Positions 1 to 7,969 of a stretch of DNA of 64,000 nucleotides are shown here, piece by piece; position 1 is the stretch's first letter, and each line of letters begins with the position of its first letter. The stretch is from Butyrivibrio sp. Its GTDB lineage: Bacteria > Bacillota > Clostridia > Lachnospirales > Lachnospiraceae. The stretch lies in contig JAKVKH010000011.1 in assembly GCA_022486625.1 (NCBI GenBank), positions 1 to 64,000 on the forward strand, given 5' to 3'. The translations under genes and the position numbers were made by a program. The notes under the pieces are model-generated. The model ran no database searches and was not told the origin of the DNA. It saw only the letters and a list, made by a program, of their open reading frames with translations.

Positions 1-114
1 CCTGCCGAGGTTGCGAAGCAATCCTCGTTAACTTCAGGTGCCTTTGCACGTGAAAGCCCTGCCGAGGTTGCGAAGCAATCCTCGTTAACTTCAGGTGCCT
101 TTGCACCTGAAGTT
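1..114. repeat. 57-bp tandem repeat with hairpin-forming units
   Basis: Two consecutive copies of a 57-bp unit begin at 1 and 58 with CCTGCCGAGGTTGCGAAGC. Each copy holds two dyads. One is CGAGG...CCTCG around a GAA core. The other is AACTTCAGGTGC / GCACCTGAAGTT with a CTTT loop, perfect over 12 bp in copy two (87-114) and imperfect in copy one. The array may extend to the left of the window. It could be a terminator of an upstream gene that has duplicated, or an intergenic repeat family. Confidence 0.75.
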
Positions 115-139
115 ATTATACCATACACTTTATCCCAGG

Positions 140-168
140 TTCAAATGAAGGTAAACTTGGCGTATAAT
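140..168 (+). promoter_or_regulatory. Probable sigma-A promoter of the glycosyltransferase gene
   Basis: TTCAAA (140-145) and TATAAT (163-168) are separated by 17 bp. The element lies about 100 bp before the glycosyltransferase start, so the transcript would have a leader of roughly 95 nt. Confidence 0.5.
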
Positions 169-189
169 AAAAAGGCAGAGCGCTGATGT

Positions 190-205
190 TACACAGTTCT
201 GTGTA
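190..205. promoter_or_regulatory. Perfect 16-bp palindrome in the leader, possible operator
   Basis: TACACAG-TT-CTGTGTA is a perfect inverted repeat about 20 bp downstream of the proposed -10 box. The position suits a repressor operator or a small leader hairpin. No regulator can be assigned. Confidence 0.35.
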
Positions 206-269
206 CTTGTAGGACAAAATGTAAAAAAGTGCAACGCAGATTCTGTTGCGTATAACGGGGGATAATTTC

Positions 270-1310
270 ATGATTACTGTCAGTCTGTGTATGATTGTGA
301 AGAATGAGGAAAAAAAGATTGGGAAATGTCTGGAAAGCCTGAAGGATCTGGCAGATGAGATTATTATTGCGGATACCGGTTCCATGGATGATACGGTGGG
401 AATTGCAGAAAGCTATGGGGCAAGGGTATTTCATTATGAATGGAAAAATGACTTTGCAGATGCGCGAAATTTCATATTCGGTAAGGCTTCCTGTGATTAT
501 ATATATTCTGCAGATGCAGATGAAGAGATTGACAGCGAAAACAGACGCAGATTCCTTTTTCTGAAGGAAAGTATGGATCCGCGGGTGGATATTGTGCAGA
601 TGTATTACTGTAATCAGCTGTCGGCGCGCAGTGTCTATAATTATGACAGGGAATTGAGACCTAAATTGTATAAAAGGCAGCGAACGTTCTGGTGGCAGGA
701 TCCGATTCATGAGCAGGTGAGACTGGAGCCGGTTGTCTTTGACAGCGATATTGAGATTTTGCATAAACCGGATGGCGATCACACCGGCCGTGATCTGGCA
801 GGCTTCCGGCGTGCTGTGTCTGACGGGTACCCGATATCTGCAAGACTGCATATGCTGTATGCAAGAGAGCTGTTCATGGCAGGGACAGAGGATGATTTTA
901 GGATGGCAATGCCCTTTTTTCTTCAGTCTGCACTTGATGATGCGAGGAGTGTGGAAGAAATCCGGCAGGCCTGCTGCGTGATTGTGCATGCAGCAAGAAT
1001 AACCGGAGATATGGGTGCACTGATGAAATATTCGCTCAAGGAGATATCCTGCGGGCCATCGAGTGAGATGTGCTGTGAACTGGGCGCATATTATCAGGGA
1101 AAAGAAGATTATGCGGAGGCAACGCTGTGGTATTATAACGCGGCGTATGAAACGGAGAGCATTCTGGATCTTCACAGAAGCGGAGATATTCCGCTTAAGG
1201 GGCTTTGCGACTGCTATGGGGCAATGGGTAATGAAGAACAGGCAAAGGCCTATGCACAGGCAGCTGCGGACTGGCAGAGCGCTAATATCAGGGAAAACAT
1301 GGGACATTGA
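270..1310 (+). CDS. Family 2 glycosyltransferase with C-terminal helical repeats
   Basis: This is a 346-residue GT-A type glycosyltransferase, expected to move a sugar from a nucleotide donor to a glycan or protein acceptor. The N-terminus has the family 2 nucleotide-binding start SLCMIVKNEEKKIGKC, then IIADTGSMDDT, and a metal-binding DADE near residues 81-84. The half after about residue 190 is helical and TPR-like, as in SunS-like or cell-surface transferases. There is no signal peptide or membrane segment, so it is cytosolic. ATG at 270 is chosen because GGGGG lies 8 bp upstream; an upstream TTG at 246 lacks a ribosome binding site. The gene stands alone behind its own promoter, and the acceptor cannot be told from the sequence. 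Confidence 0.85.
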   Translation: MITVSLCMIVKNEEKKIGKCLESLKDLADEIIIADTGSMDDTVGIAESYGARVFHYEWKNDFADARNFIFGKASCDYIYSADADEEIDSENRRRFLFLKESMDPRVDIVQMYYCNQLSARSVYNYDRELRPKLYKRQRTFWWQDPIHEQVRLEPVVFDSDIEILHKPDGDHTGRDLAGFRRAVSDGYPISARLHMLYARELFMAGTEDDFRMAMPFFLQSALDDARSVEEIRQACCVIVHAARITGDMGALMKYSLKEISCGPSSEMCCELGAYYQGKEDYAEATLWYYNAAYETESILDLHRSGDIPLKGLCDCYGAMGNEEQAKAYAQAAADWQSANIRENMGH

Positions 1311-1515
1311 CTTTACAATAAGAAAATATTAAATATTAGATTTCGAATATTAAGAAGATTCTATCTGTTATAATCGGCAGGAGGTGTGCTATACTGTTGA
1401 GGTCAGTGAAACGTCAGTGCAGAGAAGTGCTGTATATATGCGATGCTGATATGTAAAAGAGGAGACGCCGTCCGGTACTGACCGGCAGCGACATATGAAA
1501 AAACTGGAGAAAAAC

Positions 1516-2574
1516 ATGAGCAGCTGGGAAGAGAACATCAGGAAGGTTGTTCCGTATGTACCGGGTGAACAGCCAAAGCGTAAGGACGTGATCAAGCTTA
1601 ACACGAATGAGTGCCCATATCCGCCGGCACCGGAAGTGAAAGAACTTGCAGAAAAGATGCAGTATGAAGATTTCAGGCTGTATCCGGATCCGGAGGCAGA
1701 GTCACTTGTTTCCGCATTATCGGCGTATTATCATGTTCCTCAGGATCAGATTTATGTGGGCGTCGGATCTGATGATGTCCTGTCAATGGCATTTCTGACG
1801 TTCTTTAATTCAGACCTGCCGGTTGTATTTCCGGATATTACCTATTCCTTTTATGATGTGTGGGCAGATCTGTATCATATTCCCTATCGCAGGCTTTTGC
1901 TGGATGAGAATTTCCGTATGGTAAAAGAGGATTACTTCGGCCATAACGGAGGTGTGATTTTCCCTAATCCCAATGCACCGACAGGACTTCTTGAAGATCT
2001 GGATACGGTGGAAGACATCATCAGGAATAATCCGGATGTGGTGGTCATTGTGGATGAAGCATATATCGATTTTGGCGGTAAGAGTGCACTTCCTCTGATT
2101 GATAAATATGAAAATCTGCTGGTGGTACAGACATTTTCCAAGTCAAGAGCAATGGCGGGGATGCGAATCGGTTATGCATTTGGCAGTAAGAAACTGATCG
2201 GTTATCTTAAAGATGCCAAGTTCTCTTTCAATTCCTATACAATGAATCGTCCGTCATTGGAACTGGGAGCAGCGTCAGTGAGAGATGATGCGTATTTCAG
2301 GGAGACCTGTGCCAGAATTGTCAGGACAAGAGAAAGAGTCAAGGGGCAGTTGAAAGAGCTGGGCTTTACATTCCCGGATTCTGCCAGTAATTTTATTTTT
2401 GCAAGAAATGAAAAGGTATCAGGGCAGGAGCTGTTTGATGCGTTGAAAGCGCATGGCATTTTTGTCAGACACTGGAATGCACCGAGAATTTCTGATTATC
2501 TCAGAATTACAATCGGAACGGACGAGCAGATGGATGCACTTGTAGGATTCCTGAAGGAATATCTGAAGAAGTAA
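1516..2574 (+). CDS. hisC: Histidinol-phosphate aminotransferase
   Basis: This is a PLP-dependent class I/II aminotransferase of 352 residues that converts imidazole-acetol phosphate to L-histidinol phosphate with glutamate as donor, in the cytosol. Visible features are the N-terminal LNTNECPYPPAPEV substrate loop, FPNPNAPTG, VDEAYIDFGG, and the PLP-lysine motif SKSRAMAGMR with Lys209. ATG 1516 has CTGGAG 6 bp upstream; the in-frame ATG at 1495 has none. The gene is not among other his genes here, so a side role with aromatic amino acids is possible, as in other HisC-like enzymes. The 205-bp upstream gap holds TATAAT at 1369 and TATACT near 1389, but no T-box sequence. Confidence 0.9.
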   Translation: MSSWEENIRKVVPYVPGEQPKRKDVIKLNTNECPYPPAPEVKELAEKMQYEDFRLYPDPEAESLVSALSAYYHVPQDQIYVGVGSDDVLSMAFLTFFNSDLPVVFPDITYSFYDVWADLYHIPYRRLLLDENFRMVKEDYFGHNGGVIFPNPNAPTGLLEDLDTVEDIIRNNPDVVVIVDEAYIDFGGKSALPLIDKYENLLVVQTFSKSRAMAGMRIGYAFGSKKLIGYLKDAKFSFNSYTMNRPSLELGAASVRDDAYFRETCARIVRTRERVKGQLKELGFTFPDSASNFIFARNEKVSGQELFDALKAHGIFVRHWNAPRISDYLRITIGTDEQMDALVGFLKEYLKK

Positions 2575-2619
2575 GAAAAAAATGATTCATTGTTATGAAG
2601 AAAGGTCTGGAATTTATTT

Positions 2620-3096
2620 ATGCTGAAAAAATATTTGTGGGTATTTTTTATTTCCATGGTTCCGGTAATTGAACTCAGAGGTGCAATCCCTGTATCACAG
2701 GGTTTTGGTCTTCCGCTCCTGCAGTCCTATATCATTGCAGTACTTGGCAATATGCTGCCGGTTCCTTTTATCTATCTTTTTGCAAGAAAAGTGCTGGTAT
2801 GGGGAGCAGATAAGCCGGTGATCGGCAAACCTTTTACATGGTGTCTTAAAAAGGGTGAAAAAGGCGGTAAGGCACTGGAGGAAAAGGCAGGAAAAGGATT
2901 ATTTATCGCGCTGATGTTATTTGTGGCGATTCCGCTTCCGGGCACAGGTGCATGGACAGGAACGCTTGCAGCGAGTATTCTGGATATGAAATTCAAACAG
3001 AGTGTTATCGCGGTAATGTGCGGTGTCCTGATCGCAGGTGTTATTATGGCACTGGTCAGCTTTGGCGCATTCAGTGCAATCGGAGTTATCTCATAA
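2620..3096 (+). CDS. Small multi-drug export family membrane protein (COG2426)
   Basis: A 158-residue integral membrane protein of the Sm_multidrug_ex family, whose true substrate is unproven. It begins with a hydrophobic helix and the conserved MVPVIELRGAIPVSQGFGLP stretch typical of the family. Further hydrophobic segments follow at about residues 33-52, 90-110 and 125-155, with a charged KKGEKGGKALEEKAGKG loop between them. The stop codon overlaps the next start by one base (TAATG), so it is translationally coupled to the methyltransferase. Family membership is firm; transport function is only an annotation tradition. Confidence 0.85.
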   Translation: MLKKYLWVFFISMVPVIELRGAIPVSQGFGLPLLQSYIIAVLGNMLPVPFIYLFARKVLVWGADKPVIGKPFTWCLKKGEKGGKALEEKAGKGLFIALMLFVAIPLPGTGAWTGTLAASILDMKFKQSVIAVMCGVLIAGVIMALVSFGAFSAIGVIS

Positions 3097-3917
3097 TGGA
3101 CAGTTATACAGATTTTGCAAGTGTATATGATACGTTTATGGATGAAACGCCGTACGCGCAGTGGGCTGATTATATCAGTCAGCTCATTGCGAAGTACGGC
3201 ATTTCGCAGCCTATGGGAAAGATGCAGACAGAGGAAAAGGCAGAGGAAAATTCTGCGCAGGCACTGCGTTCGGAAGAAAATCTGGTGGTGGAACTCGGAT
3301 GCGGGACCGGTACATTCACAGAAGCAATGGCGGCCAGAGGCTATGATATGATCGGCATTGACAATGCACCCGAAATGCTCAACATAGCATTCGGAAAGCG
3401 GGAAAGGTCAGGTCTTCCCATTATGTATCTGGAACAGGACATGCGGGAACTGGATCTGTATTCCACCGCGGGAACTTTTGTGAGTGTATGCGATTCAGTC
3501 AATTATCTGACGGATGATGAAGATGTACTTCGGATGATGAAGCTGGTGAACAACTATCTTTATCCGCAGGGGATTTTTATTTTTGATTTTAATACAGTAC
3601 ATAAATACCGGGATGTGATCGGTGATGCGACTATTGCAGAGAATCGGGAAGAATGCAGCTTTATTTGGGAGAATTATTATCATGAAGAGGAAGCTGTCAA
3701 CGAGTATGATCTGACCATTTTCAGGAAAACAGGGAATGGTCTGTTTGAGCGTTCAGTGGAAACACATTATCAGCGTGGATATACACTACCACAGATGCAG
3801 GAATTTGTGGAAAAGTCCGGAATGAAATTCATTACTGCCATTGATGCGGATACACATGAAGCGGTAACGGATGACAGTGAGAGGATCTATGTGATTGCCC
3901 GTGAACAAGGCAAATGA
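3096..3917 (+). CDS. Class I SAM-dependent methyltransferase
   Basis: This 273-residue cytosolic protein has the Rossmann methyltransferase fold. Motif I is VVELGCGTGTFTEAMAARG, and the acidic residue after strand two sits in MIGIDNAPEML. The SFVSVCDS-like strand (TFVSVCDSVNYL) and FIFDFNTVHKYR follow. The N-terminus SYTDFASVYDTFMDETPY resembles the YDxxM start of the YqeM/Methyltransf_25 group found in Firmicutes. The acceptor is unknown. It overlaps the upstream exporter by one base and the downstream Hsp33 gene by four, so the three genes form a coupled operon. A loop around residues 45-65 (PMGKMQTEEKAEENSAQ) looks like a lineage-specific insertion. Confidence 0.85.
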   Translation: MDSYTDFASVYDTFMDETPYAQWADYISQLIAKYGISQPMGKMQTEEKAEENSAQALRSEENLVVELGCGTGTFTEAMAARGYDMIGIDNAPEMLNIAFGKRERSGLPIMYLEQDMRELDLYSTAGTFVSVCDSVNYLTDDEDVLRMMKLVNNYLYPQGIFIFDFNTVHKYRDVIGDATIAENREECSFIWENYYHEEEAVNEYDLTIFRKTGNGLFERSVETHYQRGYTLPQMQEFVEKSGMKFITAIDADTHEAVTDDSERIYVIAREQGK

Positions 3918-4873
3918 GTACAGAAAGGAATATGGAATATATGCAGGGAAATGATCAGGATTATCTGGTTCGTGCAACAGCAGCAGATGCGCAGATCCGT
4001 GCGTTTGCCGTTACGACGAGAAATATGACGGAAACGGCAAGAACCGCACATAACACGAGCCCTATTGCAACGGCAGCGCTTGGCAGACTGATGAGTGGTG
4101 CGGTTATGATGGGAGACATGCTGAAAAATGAAAAGGACATTCTGACGATTCAGATTGATGGAGATGGCCCGATGAAGGGACTTCTTGCCACAGCGGACAG
4201 CCTTGGGAACGTTAAGGGATATGTAAAAAATCCGGGGGTGATCCTGCCTCCAAATGAACAGAAGCATCTGAATGTCGGCGGAGCAATCGGACACGGGACA
4301 ATGACTGTCATCAGGGACTTTGGCATGAAGGATCCTTATGTCGGACAGATTGCGCTGCACTCAGGAGAAATTGCAGAAGATCTGACCTGGTATTTTGCAG
4401 AGTCAGAGCAGATTCCTTCTTCTGTCGGTCTCGGCGTTCTGATGAATCATGAGAATACCGTAAGGGAAGCCGGCGGATTCATTGTACAGTTGATGCCTTT
4501 CGCGGAAGAAGAAACCATCAGCCATCTGGAACAGAACCTTCGTAAGATTGCTTCAGTGACGGATATTCTGAAGGCAGGAAATACGCCGGAGCAGATGCTG
4601 CAGATCGTACTTGAAGGTTTTGACGTGACATTCAACGGGACCAGGCCGGTACAGTTTCACTGCAACTGTGACAGAGATCGTGTGGAACGTGCAATTGTTC
4701 TGCTTGGAGAAAAGGAAATCGACAGCATGATTGCCGATGGAAAAGAAGTGGAACTGAAATGTCATTTCTGTGGAAAAGCTTACAGTTTCAGTATTGATGA
4801 CCTGAAAGAACTCAGAAAGAGAGCAATTCTGAAATCAACCAGAGATGAAGTTGTAGATGAGCAGGAACAGTAA
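3914..4873 (+). CDS. hslO: Redox-regulated chaperonin Hsp33
   Basis: Hsp33 is a cytosolic holdase that is activated when oxidative stress releases zinc from its C-terminal cysteines. The protein has 319 residues. The N-terminal DYLVRATAADAQIRAFA is close to the family start, GTMTVIRDFGMKDPYVGQ is in the core, and the zinc motif HCNCDRDR...CHFCG gives the expected CxC and CxxC pairs. The chosen ATG (3914) overlaps the methyltransferase stop as ATGA. ATG 3932 and ATG 3941, behind AAAGGA, are alternatives that would shorten the N-terminus by 6 or 9 residues without touching the fold. Confidence 0.95.
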   Translation: MSTERNMEYMQGNDQDYLVRATAADAQIRAFAVTTRNMTETARTAHNTSPIATAALGRLMSGAVMMGDMLKNEKDILTIQIDGDGPMKGLLATADSLGNVKGYVKNPGVILPPNEQKHLNVGGAIGHGTMTVIRDFGMKDPYVGQIALHSGEIAEDLTWYFAESEQIPSSVGLGVLMNHENTVREAGGFIVQLMPFAEEETISHLEQNLRKIASVTDILKAGNTPEQMLQIVLEGFDVTFNGTRPVQFHCNCDRDRVERAIVLLGEKEIDSMIADGKEVELKCHFCGKAYSFSIDDLKELRKRAILKSTRDEVVDEQEQ

Positions 4874-4891
4874 AATACGGGAGTGAAAAGC

Positions 4892-6817
4892 ATGAGAGAC
4901 GGATTTATCAAGGTAGCTGCAGCAACACCGGAGATTCGTGTAGCGGATCCCGAATATAATGCAAATCAGATCATGGCAATGATTGATCATGCGGAGAACG
5001 ATGGAGCACAGATTATCGTATTTCCTGAGCTGTGCCTGACCGGCTATACCTGCAATGATCTTTTTTTACAGGATCATCTTTTAAAGGCGGCGAAGCAGCA
5101 GCTTTCAAGAATTATCCGGTACACGGGTAAAAACGGAGCGGATGCGGTGATCTTTGTCGGCCTTCCGCTGGAACGTGACGGAAAGCTTTATAATGTCGCA
5201 GCCGCAGTTCAGAGCGGAAAGCTTCTGGCATTGATCCCCAAGAAAAATATCCCGACTTATGCGGAGTTTTATGAAATGCGTCATTTCACACCGGGAAATT
5301 CCGTGGCAGTACCGTTTACGCTTGATGAAGATACTGTACCGTTCGGAACAGAGGTACTGCTGGATCTGGATGATACGGTGGAAGGACTTAAGATCGGATG
5401 TGAGATCTGTGAAGATGTCTGGGTTGCAGATGCACCGGATATTTCTCATGCACTTCATGGTGCGACCGTGATTGTCAATCTGTCAGCGTCAAATGAGACA
5501 GTGGGTAAAGATACATATCGTGAACAGCTCATTGCATCTACCAGTGCAAGGCTGATTGCGGGTTATATATACTGTTCTGCAGGAGAAGGAGAATCTACGC
5601 AGGATATTGTATTTGGCGGACATAATATCATTGTGGAGAATGGAACGATTCTGGCAAGACAGAAGCTGTTTGAAAACGGCATTACGCTGGCAGACCTGGA
5701 TATTGCCAGAATACGTCATGAACGCCGCAGGATGACGACGTTCCGTGCAGAAGGGGATATGGATCAGGCTTATGAAATTCTGCCTCTGGAAATGAAAGCG
5801 CGGGAAACACAGCTGCTCAGAAAATTTCCGGCAAAGCCCTTTGTACCGTCAGATGCGAAGGCACGCGCAAGACGCTGTGAGGAGATTCTGTCCATTCAGT
5901 CTTTCGGTTTGAAGAAGAGGTATGCACATACAGGCTGTAAGACAGCAGTAATCGGTGTATCCGGCGGTCTGGATTCCACGCTGGCGCTGCTGGTGACTGT
6001 TCGTGCCTTTGATCTGCTGGAATTGCCAAGAAACGGGATTATGGCTGTGACCATGCCCTGTTTTGGTACTACGGACAGAACCTATTCCAATGCCTGCAAG
6101 CTGGCACAGACGCTGGGAGTAACGCTGAAAGAAGTCAATATAAAGGAAGCGGTTACCATTCATTTTCGTGATATTGAGCAGAATGCAGATATGCATGATG
6201 TGACGTATGAAAACTGTCAGGCGAGAGAGCGGACACAGGTACTGATGGACCTGGCCAATCAGAAAAACGGAATGGTTATCGGAACCGGAGATATGTCAGA
6301 GCTGGCACTTGGCTGGGCAACCTATAACGGTGACCACATGTCCATGTACGGAGTAAATGCAGGGGTTCCGAAGACACTGGTACGCCACCTGGTACAGTAC
6401 TACGCGGATACCTGCGGCGCAGATGCCCTCAGAGAAGTGTTGCTGGATGTACTGGATACACCGGTCAGCCCGGAGCTGATTCCGCCGGTTGACGGTAAGA
6501 TTTCACAGAAAACGGAGGATCTTGTCGGCCCTTACGAGCTGCATGATTTCTTCCTGTATTATATGCTGAGATTCGGTTTTTCTCCTGCAAAGATTTTCAG
6601 AATTGCAAGGCATACCTTTGAAGGTACCTATGATGAAGATACCATCAGAAAATGGCTGAAAATTTTTATCAGAAGATTTTTTGCGCAGCAGTTCAAACGT
6701 TCCTGTCTGCCGGATGGCCCGAAAGTCGGAAGTGTTGCGGTATCTCCAAGGGGAGATCTGCGCATGCCTTCCGATGCGAGCGCACATCTGTGGATGGAAG
6801 AGGCAGAACGGCTGTAG
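4892..6817 (+). CDS. nadE: Glutamine-dependent NAD+ synthetase
   Basis: This two-domain enzyme of 641 residues makes NAD+ from deamido-NAD+, ATP and glutamine. The N-terminal nitrilase-type glutaminase domain shows its Glu-Lys-Cys triad in FPELCLTGYTCNDLF, IPKKNIPTYAEFYE and GCEICEDVWV. The C-terminal synthetase domain has the PP-loop SGGLDST near residue 357, then GTGDMSELALGWATYNGD. The length is normal for the glutamine-using form, so ammonia channelling is expected. ATG 4892 is preferred because GGGAG lies 8 bp upstream; GTG 4883 overlaps that site. It follows hslO by 18 bp and converges on dapF with only 24 bp between the stops and no obvious terminator. Confidence 0.95.
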   Translation: MRDGFIKVAAATPEIRVADPEYNANQIMAMIDHAENDGAQIIVFPELCLTGYTCNDLFLQDHLLKAAKQQLSRIIRYTGKNGADAVIFVGLPLERDGKLYNVAAAVQSGKLLALIPKKNIPTYAEFYEMRHFTPGNSVAVPFTLDEDTVPFGTEVLLDLDDTVEGLKIGCEICEDVWVADAPDISHALHGATVIVNLSASNETVGKDTYREQLIASTSARLIAGYIYCSAGEGESTQDIVFGGHNIIVENGTILARQKLFENGITLADLDIARIRHERRRMTTFRAEGDMDQAYEILPLEMKARETQLLRKFPAKPFVPSDAKARARRCEEILSIQSFGLKKRYAHTGCKTAVIGVSGGLDSTLALLVTVRAFDLLELPRNGIMAVTMPCFGTTDRTYSNACKLAQTLGVTLKEVNIKEAVTIHFRDIEQNADMHDVTYENCQARERTQVLMDLANQKNGMVIGTGDMSELALGWATYNGDHMSMYGVNAGVPKTLVRHLVQYYADTCGADALREVLLDVLDTPVSPELIPPVDGKISQKTEDLVGPYELHDFFLYYMLRFGFSPAKIFRIARHTFEGTYDEDTIRKWLKIFIRRFFAQQFKRSCLPDGPKVGSVAVSPRGDLRMPSDASAHLWMEEAERL

Positions 6818-6841
6818 TATAGATGATACTGTTATCTGCGA

Positions 6842-7714
6842 TCAGATACAGACTTCTCCTTCAAATACGGTGGCAGCAGGGCCGGTCATGAAGACGGTAT
6901 TCAGCTGACGGTCCCAGGTACAGGTGATCTCGCCGCCGAGGACATGAACCGTAACGGTATCGTCTGTAAGACCGTTCAGAATGCAGGCCACGGTTGTTGC
7001 ACAGCATCCTGTTCCGCAGGCCAGCGTCTCACCGGTACCGCGTTCCCAGACACGCATGTGGACATTTTTACGGTCATCGATATGAACGAATTCTGTGTTG
7101 ATCCGGTTTGGGAAAAAGACATGGTGCTCAAAATCAGGGCCGATGACCGGAAGATTCATTCTGCCAAGATCTGTTTCTTCAGGGAGAAAAACAACTGCGT
7201 GCGGATTTCCCATGGACACGCAGGTTACCTCCCACTGTCTGCCGGCAGCAGTGAGCTTGCGGGCAACGACATTTTCAGCGTTCATGGCAGCCGCGTCCGG
7301 AAGTGTGACCGGAATTTCAGCGGGAGTAAGGATTGGTGCACCCATATCTACTTTTACCGTGGTTACACGCTGGTTTTCTACGGTCAGGTCGAGGAATTTC
7401 TTTTTGCCACAGCTGACAACAGTGATCTGTCGCTGATTGGTCAGATGGTGGTCATAAACGTATTTGGCAACGCAGCGGATGCCGTTGCCGCACATTTCGC
7501 CACGGCTGCCGTCTGCGTTGTACATTTCCATTTCAAAATCTGCACTTCCGTCCGGAACGGGATTGATGAAGATAACGCCGTCCCCGCCGATACCGAAATG
7601 TCTGTCAGACAGACGCCGTACGATTTCAGGCTTCTGATCCTGAGGAATATCCTCCACAGCACCGTTTACATATATATAATCATTTCCACAGCCATGCATT
7701 TTGGTGAATTTCAT
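6842..7714 (-). CDS. dapF: Diaminopimelate epimerase
   Basis: DapF interconverts LL- and meso-diaminopimelate, the last step before peptidoglycan cross-links and lysine. The 290-residue protein starts with MKFTKMHGCGNDYIYVNG. The two catalytic cysteines are in GEMCGNGIRC (Cys75) and ACGTGCC (Cys233), both intact, so the two-base cofactor-free mechanism should operate. AAAGGA lies upstream of the start on the minus strand. It is divergent from dapL across 255 bp, so the two consecutive DAP-pathway enzymes probably share a regulatory region. Confidence 0.96.
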   Translation of the reverse strand: MKFTKMHGCGNDYIYVNGAVEDIPQDQKPEIVRRLSDRHFGIGGDGVIFINPVPDGSADFEMEMYNADGSRGEMCGNGIRCVAKYVYDHHLTNQRQITVVSCGKKKFLDLTVENQRVTTVKVDMGAPILTPAEIPVTLPDAAAMNAENVVARKLTAAGRQWEVTCVSMGNPHAVVFLPEETDLGRMNLPVIGPDFEHHVFFPNRINTEFVHIDDRKNVHMRVWERGTGETLACGTGCCATTVACILNGLTDDTVTVHVLGGEITCTWDRQLNTVFMTGPAATVFEGEVCI

Positions 7715-7884
7715 AGGTTTGCTTTCCTTTCATGATAAAATGACACATTACATCCTGATCTGATTGTAGCGCAGCCGGAAGCCTTCGCGCAATCAGACAT
7801 TGTGCCATCAGGCTTGCAATTCCTGCGCAGAAATGATAAAGTCTGTCCAAAATGAGAGAAATGATAAAAAAAGACAGTACACAT

Positions 7885-7905
7885 GTATACATATTCATAG
7901 TATAC
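7885..7905. promoter_or_regulatory. GTATAC inverted repeat in the dapF-dapL divergent region
   Basis: GTATAC (7885-7890) and GTATAC (7900-7905) are separated by 9 bp. The second overlaps TATACT (7901-7906), a possible -10 box for dapL. A dimeric repressor could bind here, but no -35 box is clear. Confidence 0.3.
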
Positions 7906-7922
7906 TGAAAAAGTAATGTGAC

Positions 7923-7952
7923 CTGGAACTGGAATTGGAACTGTAACTGGAA
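7923..7952 (+). repeat. Five tandem copies of a CTGGAA-like hexamer
   Basis: The hexamers read CTGGAA, CTGGAA, TTGGAA, CTGTAA and CTGGAA. The array ends 17 bp before the dapL start, immediately upstream of its GAAAGGCGAG ribosome binding site, so copy-number change would alter the 5' leader and not the protein. Confidence 0.7.
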
Positions 7953-7969
7953 TAAGAAAGGCGAGATTT

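Noticed and set aside
189..1307. 372-codon open frame on the minus strand
   Set aside because: It lies antisense to the glycosyltransferase, has no ribosome binding site, and has a Cys/His/Ile-rich composition with no domain.
1311..1515. Possible T-box leader before hisC
   Set aside because: No AGGGTGGNACCGCG core was found. The small CCGGT/ACCGG hairpin is not enough.
6944..7735. 263-codon plus-strand frame over dapF
   Set aside because: It mirrors the codon pattern of dapF, which has all catalytic motifs.
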